Made by a program: the position numbers and the translations under genes. Of a stretch of 64,000 bases of DNA, positions 58,101-64,000 are shown in pieces (the first letter of the stretch is position 1; each line of letters starts with the position of its first letter). The notes beneath the pieces are model-generated. The model had not been told where the DNA came from, made no database searches, and saw only the letters and a program-made list of their open reading frames with translations. The stretch is from Serripes groenlandicus (taxonomy: Eukaryota; Mollusca; Bivalvia; Cardiida; Cardiidae), in the NCBI GenBank assembly GCA_031761405.1, contig JASEVX010000096.1, positions 620,001-684,000 on the forward strand. The letters are read 5' to 3'.

Positions 58101-58255
58101 TCGGTAATAAAGACGTTCACTGTATACACTGTAGCAAGTAATTCGGTAATAAAGACGTTCAATGTATACACTGTAGCAAGCAATTCAGTAATTATGACGT
58201 TCAATGTATACACTGTAGCAAGCAATTCAGTAATAAAGACGTTCAACGACGGCGT
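55145..58255. repeat. 42-bp minisatellite, about 74 units, open on both strands
   Basis: Unit: AGCAATTCAGTAATAAAGAC then GTTCAATGTATACGCTGTAGCA. All units are exactly 42 bp, with no indel noticed. The plus frame (ATG 55152, stop 58289) is 1,045 codons of SNSVIKTFNVYAVA; the minus frame (58264-55106) is 1,052 codons of LNVFITELLATVYT. A third frame carries a CIRCSK motif but is broken by TAA in units with TTTAATG. Most recurrent single-base variants (TCA/TCG, TTC/TTT, AGC/AGT, ACG/ACA, GTA/GTC) are silent in both long frames because their wobble positions coincide. No signal peptide, splice site or flanking domain was seen, so coding status is open. Confidence 0.95.
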
Positions 58256-58289
58256 ATATCTCATTTATACATGTAGCAGTTTTAGATAA

Positions 58290-59779
58290 CAAAGTTCGTT
58301 CAATGTTTACATTATCGCCGCCTCAGAGAGAACACGATGTTTGAAGTTAAAAGTCAACGTCGGACACAATACACAAGGACAGATGGACGACGGAGAGATA
58401 CAGTAAACTTTTACTCATAACACATATGTGCCAAGGGTAAAGGTACAGCAAAAGCAGAGTATTATTTAATATAACTCAAGTGTTTGATCATACCAGCATG
58501 AACACTGAAAATAAAGTGAAACGCGTAACATTTGTAAAGGTTAACTTTTCCGTGCCATTTTCCTGTTACCTGTTAAAAAAGATAAAACATAATTTATCAA
58601 ATAAATCCCTCTCAAGTTTAATCTAACGGACTTGCGATTTATGATCAATCATTGAGATAGCGTTTATCAGCCTGTCTATGCAAACAGGTACACTTTAGAT
58701 TTTGTAAATATTGTAGCTTCAAATAAACCTTTCAATCTGCTCGGTTTTAAAATCACCTTCACATATCAGTCAAAATATTATAACAAGCAATTAGTATAAG
58801 TTATTGTTGATGTATAAAGCTCTGCTATAATATCATCACATCATAACCAGTATATTTATATATTGAATATCAGACTCATCATGTCGCCTACAGTGTATAA
58901 GCATTAGACGCTGGATGTACCTATATTTTCTTTTCTTCTATCATATTGTGTATGTATATATTATATATTTTTTTTGATGTTAACAAATCTCCCACGAGGA
59001 GGATGAATAAATAAATAAATAAATAATTAAACATTGTTTACGGAAAATAGAAGGGCCAGCTATAAATAGTTTGATATATTCCTATTTCTGGGATTGTATT
59101 GTAGAAGGTACGACGGCGAATAAGTGTTTTACTGACAATACAACTTATGTGATCGAAACGAAAACGAATACAAAAGAATACCGGTATGATCTTATGTTAT
59201 CAAAAGCATCTGTTGGACGATTATTTCAATGAATATAAGATAGTGTATATCTTGATTAGACTTCGCCGTCAGGATATATACTGAGACCAGGTTGTTCCCT
59301 TTTTCACGCGGACATGATTCATTTTAAGATGGTAAATATTAAAGTTTAGCATTCCAAGGTTATCATAAAGACAAAACAAATATTGAGTACAGAGAACATT
59401 TTATTTGGACGAACTAGACAGAGTGCATCCAAAGGTCATGTGTGAAAGAATTGCAATCACTCTTTGGATACTGAGAACATGTGAAGCATAGTATGCCAAT
59501 ATACCTCCTAAAAGAGGTATCACTGTAAGAGAAAACCACCAGGTTTATACGTGTATGAAAGTCAACTTTTATCACAATATGTAGACTTTGGTCCGTGATA
59601 TAACACTCTTCTTTTCGCAATTCCTTTATTCATTTCTTCGGATTTAAACAAATAGGGAGGTAAGATGTAAACGAAAATGTACGCTACATATTTATGAAGT
59701 ATCATATTTTAAGAATCAATACGATAGATCAATATTATATTTCAAAAATTATCAATTTTGATCTAAATTCTTTATAGTT
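58290..59779. other. Unannotated spacer
   Basis: AT-rich sequence, with an (AATA)n tract at 59005-59027. The 68-codon minus frame at 59414-59620 has no domain. Confidence 0.5.
59005..59027. repeat. (AATA)n microsatellite
   Basis: Five to six AATA units. Confidence 0.9.
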
Positions 59780-59925
59780 TGTCTTAACCCTTTCCTACAT
59801 GTCACACTTTTATACACATCTACAGCAGACGACTTTTGAAAACACTTTGACAAAAGTAATATTCGCTGATATAGTAATGTATCCTTTTGCCAAAATGTTT
59901 TCAATTTTATTCACAAATGTTATTT
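59780..59925. mobile_element. Fold-back MITE, left half complete
   Basis: AACCCTTTCCTACATGTCAC, ACAGCAGACGACTTTTGAAA, ACACTTTGACAAAAGTAATA and CCTTTTGCCAAAATGTTTTC. The right outer arm is missing. Confidence 0.75.
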
Positions 59926-59984
59926 CGTTATAAACAGAGTTTCAGAAACCTTTTTAAGTGAAAACATAGAGAATATTATGTCCC

Positions 59985-60115
59985 TGACGTAAGATATGAA
60001 CTTTATCTGACGAGGTTGGGAGAATTGATAATTGGCGAGCCTTTGGCGAGACAATTATCCTTTATCACAGAAGAGTCTGATAAAGTTCATGTCGAAAGTC
60101 AGGTGCGTAATATTC
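59985..60115. repeat. Nested inverted repeat, about 130 bp
   Basis: GATATGAACTTTATCTGAC pairs with GTCTGATAAAGTTCATGTC about 70 bp later with three mismatches. Inside, GATAATTGGCGAG faces CGAGACAATTATC. The outer ends TGACGTAAG and GTCAGGTGCG may extend the arms. The whole resembles a small foldback element or structured RNA. Confidence 0.7.
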
Positions 60116-60119
60116 TATT

Positions 60120-61244
60120 TATCTTGCATGTGAAATTACGTTTTCAGGTAAATCTACATTCCTTTTAACTAGTTTTAATAAATAACATACAACATTACAA
60201 AAGCCCTTTCTTGAATGACCTCACCTTAAATAGAATGACGTCACGCACGTGCATAAATCCGCGTCGAATTACATTGTGTACACACACGACATATCGAAGC
60301 TAAAGAGTTCCGACTTCAACTTAATTATTCTCGATTATTACTTCTTAATGTGTATTTCTGGTGTGACATAATACCTTAAAATGGCAATATTAACTCGAAC
60401 ATATTCTTAGTAGAAGTGTAAGTATTGCGGATTGGCCGTCGCTTTAGTACACACGATAGGTCAAATGTATGTCAGCCGCCGTGTTTTGAAAATGAATAGT
60501 TGTGTTGGATCTGATGTCTATGTATAAAGTTAGTTCAGGCTATGGAAGTTCAAGTAACACTCAAAGTTTAAATACAGATGACTATATTCAAGACCAGTGT
60601 GATGCTTAGGCTTAGTCGTCGTTTAGATTGGAGACATTCATTTTTGGAAAAGGATACCGTCACTGTTGTGGGTAGACATGTCGAAGACACGTTGCGAAAC
60701 TTTTAGTTTTAAGAATAATCATTTAAACACTAGCTGCACGTAAATGATAAAGTTATTTAACAAGAAGAAACATTTTCTGGATATCACGAACGCATAATAA
60801 TTTTCTGTCGGAACTGCTATATATGAAAGAGGAATCCATGTGTAGATGAGGCTGTTCGAAAACCCTTTCTCGTCGTAGAACACAGACAGACGATATAAAT
60901 TAAACATTTGTCGTTTAACGTGGATTCATTTAAGTGTATTAAAATTACTTGTGGAAACATAGATAGGACATTACTCGCTTCAGATTGTATTTAAACAAGG
61001 TTACATATGAACTGATCACGTGAGAATAAACAGGTCTATGTATGCTACATTTTCAACGAAGAAAGACAGTTCATCAAGTAAGAATGAAAATGCAGATTCA
61101 CTGTGATTTTAATGTATAACAATATTCTTTTCGATTTGTATTTGCATTGTACAATTTGTTTAAATGTAATTAAAACAATAATAACTTTATTTCTGATTGT
61201 TATTTTATGTTTGTTCATTGCTTTGACTGCTATATCAACATAAT
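60120..61244. other. Unannotated spacer
   Basis: No gene was recognised. Open frames at 60719-60907 and 61045-61272 (minus) have no domain. Confidence 0.5.
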
Positions 61245-61475
61245 TGAGCCGTTCCACGATACAAACCAACATTATGGATTCTGCGTAATGTATCGAACCG
61301 GATCAGCCTGCGCAGGCTTATCCGGTCCGACACATTCCGTCTCAGGGGGATAGATGTATTGAGCAATGATTCCTTAAACAGAAAATCCACAGGATGCGAA
61401 ACGTGTCTGTTCGGGTTAGCCTGCATGGCACGCTGAAGCTGATCCGGCTCGATAGTTTTTTGGTGGAACGGCTCA
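61245..61475. mobile_element. MITE with TGAGCCGTTC terminal inverted repeats, second complete copy
   Basis: Left TGAGCCGTTCCACGATACAA, right GTGGAACGGCTCA. Interior AACCGGATCAGCCTGCGCAG and GGCTTATCCGGTCCGACACA, as in the copy at 16935-17188. Slightly shorter at the right, where TTTTCTC is deleted. Confidence 0.85.
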
Positions 61476-61604
61476 TTTATATTTCAGAAAAAGTAGTTCC
61501 AGCGATTACGTCATTTCTAAAAATAAGTAGACTGATAAAGATAAAAGGTTTATCATACCAGTGTTATACGTCACGCAATCTGCTCATTGCATGATAAATA
61601 TCAT

Positions 61605-61670
61605 TACTGAATATTATTGAAAACATTGTGTTACATGTTTTCACATGCCACCTGCTGTTATCGCGTCAAA
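61605..61670. mobile_element. Fold-back MITE fragment
   Basis: ATTGAAAACATTGTGTTACA and TGTTTTCACATGCCACCTGC then TGTTATCGCGTCAAA: the two ends are joined with the centre deleted. Confidence 0.5.
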
Positions 61671-61864
61671 TTACAAATGGTAGCGTGATTAGTTTAAGTA
61701 TAACGCCTTTTTCGTAATCGATTTAAAATCAACCAGTTAAACTAAACAAACAACTGAACATCGATGTATCTGTTTAACAGCGCCGTTCTAAATAGTGATG
61801 AAGACAAGAATATCAAGTTGAGCAGCATATCGGAGGTATTCACGTAGATCACTAATGAGCGTGT

Positions 61865-61965
61865 TGTCCCTGTCGCTTCCGTTCACATAGCCGTTATTCC
61901 CTGTCGGTTCCGTTCACATAGCCGTTATTCCCTGTCGGTTCCGTTCACATAGCCGTTATTCCCAA
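61865..61965. repeat. 31-bp tandem repeat, 3 copies
   Basis: CCCTGTCGGTTCCGTTCACA then TAGCCGTTATT starts at 61868, 61899 and 61930. Confidence 0.93.
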
Positions 61966-62310
61966 ACGACGGAGACGGAGACGTTTGTCCTTCACAGTGT
62001 ACCCATATTCCTATTAATTAATGTCATTTATTTCAATTGTTATAAAGTTATAAAGTTATTGTCTATGTTGGTAACCGGTGAGACGTTTCTCCTTCACTGT
62101 GTACCTATATTCCTATTTGTTACTGTTATTTATTTTAATTGTTATAAACGTATTGTCTATGTCGGTACCGTACCCGTAGCCGCTTTTTCCAAACGACGTA
62201 GACGTTTCTCCTTCGCAGTGCACCCATATTCTTGTCGACCAATATACATAAATTGTATAGCTATAGGCATGCTGTCTTTCTCGATTCCGTTTACCTAGCC
62301 GTTATGCCCA
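61966..62310. repeat. About 115-bp diverged tandem repeat, 3 copies
   Basis: AGACGTTTGTCCTTCACAGT, AGACGTTTCTCCTTCACTGT and AGACGTTTCTCCTTCGCAGT, each followed by GTACCCATATTCCTATT-like and ATTGTCTATGTCGGTA-like blocks, are spaced by roughly 90-125 bp. The last copy ends with a partial 31-bp unit (CGTTTACCTAGCCGTTATG). Confidence 0.8.
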
Positions 62311-62989
62311 AACGAATTGTCTTTGAACACATTGAATGGAGATCACTTACTCTCGACCGCCTTTGATTTACACATCTCAACACAAGGGACAGGTAACCGG
62401 ACTATAATAGGTAAATGAGCGAAAATAAATGTATATGAAGTTGACGATAAAAAGCCACACATTTAATTGAATCCATTCTTAAAATGTATGCAGATCTACA
62501 ACTGTTTACGATAGGTCGGCGAAAATACCGTCACCTTTTAACGGACGTCTTATTTGATTTAAATTGGGCATTATAAAAGCGCCTATCCAAGTGGAATGTT
62601 ACAAGTTTGCCATTTTGAACAGTGTTACTGTATGTTCATGTTAGACTCAGAATATACACACGTTGATAGAAGCGTCCAGCAAGCTAGTGACATAATTATG
62701 TGAACTGTGTATATGCTCATGATGATCTGGTTATATACTGCGCGCAAAGGCTAACGTGTACTTGTTTGCATTCACCGGCAAAGCGATCGACATTTATCAT
62801 TACTGTGTTTGAGATATTCACAAAGGCAAAGCGCCTTTAGCTAATTCGTGAATACATCGTATACACTGTATGAATCAAACGACTCTTGATACATCACGAA
62901 AAGTAAGTGTTTTGATCAAACAAGCGATGGTATTTGATACATGTCTCATTGATATGTTTTAAGTAATGCCCCCGTCATAGCATTTTGGC
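62311..62989. other. Unannotated spacer
   Basis: No gene or repeat was recognised. Confidence 0.5.
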
Positions 62990-63425
62990 TACAACGTGAG
63001 CAAACGTAGAACGACGTGGCTAAAACGTGATCAAACCTGACATAACATGATCAAACGTGACACAACGTGAAGTGGAAATTTTAATTGTGGACATGTTCAA
63101 AATTCGCTCACGTTTCCCCACAACGTACTACAACGAGGCGAGAACGTGGTACAGAGCAGTATAACGAAGCAGAAACGTAGCAAAAACGTAATAGAACGTG
63201 AACATAGCGCGTCCCGACGGTTGATACTTTCTGTAGCGTTTGATGACACGTTGTGCTGCGCTATGCTTCGTTGTGCCGACGTATTGCAACGCTGTGTCAC
63301 GCCATGATACACTGTAGCACGTTGAACTACGTTATGAGCTGCGTTATGCTACGGTGTTTTACGTTGTGCTACGTTTCTGCTATGTTGTGCAACGATTTGG
63401 TACGTTGTGGTACGCTATATATTAT
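62990..63425. repeat. Inverted pair of ACGT-rich short-repeat tracts
   Basis: The left part (62995-63215) is a string of AACGTGA, AACGTAG and ACAACGTA blocks of 10-17 bp. The right part (63235-63420) is a string of the complementary TACGTTGTGCTACGTT type. Arms of roughly 200 bp could fold on each other around CGACGGTTGATAC. Confidence 0.75.
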
Positions 63426-63514
63426 ACGCTCTGTCCCGTCGATGGATTGTAATAATTCCTGTTCCTGATCACTACTACCAACAGATAACTACATAACTTC
63501 TATTTTAGATATAT

Positions 63515-63730
63515 ATTAAGTGGTCAACGTGTTATGCAACTAGTTAATCAGATAAGTATCGTGATATTGATTTGGTTAACTAGTAAGTATCGTGATAACT
63601 TAGTGGTTAACTAGTTATGTAACTAGTTAGTCAGATGAGTATCGTGATAATTATGTAGTGAACTAGTTATGTAACTAATTAGTCAGATAATTATCGCGTT
63701 ATGTATATGATTAACTAGTTTCATAACACG
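63515..63730. repeat. About 52-bp tandem repeat, 4 copies
   Basis: TTAACTAGTTATGTAACTAG, TTAGTCAGATGAGTATCGTG and ATAATTATGTAGT-like blocks recur. AGTATCGTGATA-type motifs occur near 63555, 63587, 63638 and 63690, one unit being shortened. It is rich in ACTAGT palindromes. Confidence 0.82.
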
Positions 63731-64000
63731 TTAATCACTTAACTACGGAAGCTTTAAGTAGGCACACGTTAATGTATTAATGTTTTATGTTTCTAGTTAA
63801 GTTGTGTCGACATACTGATTACAAAAAGGCATGTTTCCATGGGTTCCGACGTGTTATCGATATATAACGAATCATATCCTCATAACAAGTTATACATGTT
63901 ATTCTAAATGAAATTGTTAAGACTACAAGATAAATATGTTGACTTGCACTTACACGCAAGACAACATAATACAGGTTGTCAAATGACCTAAAATATCTTA
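63731..64000. other. Spacer to the window end
   Basis: Nothing recognised. Confidence 0.45.

Overview
The window is eukaryotic nuclear DNA, AT-rich, gene-poor and very repeat-rich. It looks like a mollusc, most probably a bivalve. That rests on several tRNA-derived SINE copies sharing one 3' tail, fold-back MITEs, an intronless B-box/NHL (TRIM-like) gene, and fragments of AIG1/GIMAP GTPase, C-type lectin and Mutator-like transposase genes. The species is not identifiable from the sequence alone. Only one convincing intact protein gene is present: a 574-codon B-box/coiled-coil/NHL protein on the minus strand at 23615-25339. The other coding-like stretches are broken or partial.

Layout. 1-8.8 kb: 48-, 44-, 85-, 9-, 41- and 92-bp tandem arrays separated by fold-back elements, plus a GIMAP-like 3' fragment near 3.2-3.7 kb. 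8.8-15.9 kb: mostly unannotated DNA, a CT-rich tract, 160-, 36-, 42-, 18- and 44-bp arrays, a doubtful lectin-like fragment (12 kb) and a clearer C-type lectin terminal-exon pseudogene (15.2 kb) flanked by a perfect 19-bp inverted repeat. 16-21.2 kb: two diverged copies of a roughly 2-kb segment carrying SINEs. 21.3-25.4 kb: a 54-bp array, a 119-bp array, then an array of about 185-bp units that are five extra copies of the last 54 codons of the NHL gene, lying directly against its stop codon. 25.9-31.6 kb: a 3.4-kb 76-bp minisatellite and a compound CA/CAGA/GATA/CATA microsatellite. 32-41 kb: a 974-bp terminal-inverted-repeat element, SINE clusters (one duplicated 5.5 kb apart), a MULE remnant and fold-back elements. 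41-52 kb: an 11-kb satellite of 71-72-bp monomers with higher-order repeats of 48, 15 and 25 monomers. 52.9-54.2 kb: a 40-bp array. 55.1-58.3 kb: a 42-bp array (about 74 units) open on both strands. 58-64 kb: sparse DNA with MITEs, small arrays and an ACGTTG-rich inverted region.

The most interesting structure is the NHL gene and its cassette array. The downstream copies keep the reading frame and the framework residues, while amino-acid changes and in-frame length changes concentrate at a few positions of the terminal NHL blade. This resembles a framework-plus-variable-loop cassette store next to an expressed gene. It could be a diversification system, alternative 3' ends, or simply a young tandem duplication. 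The sequence alone cannot decide between these.
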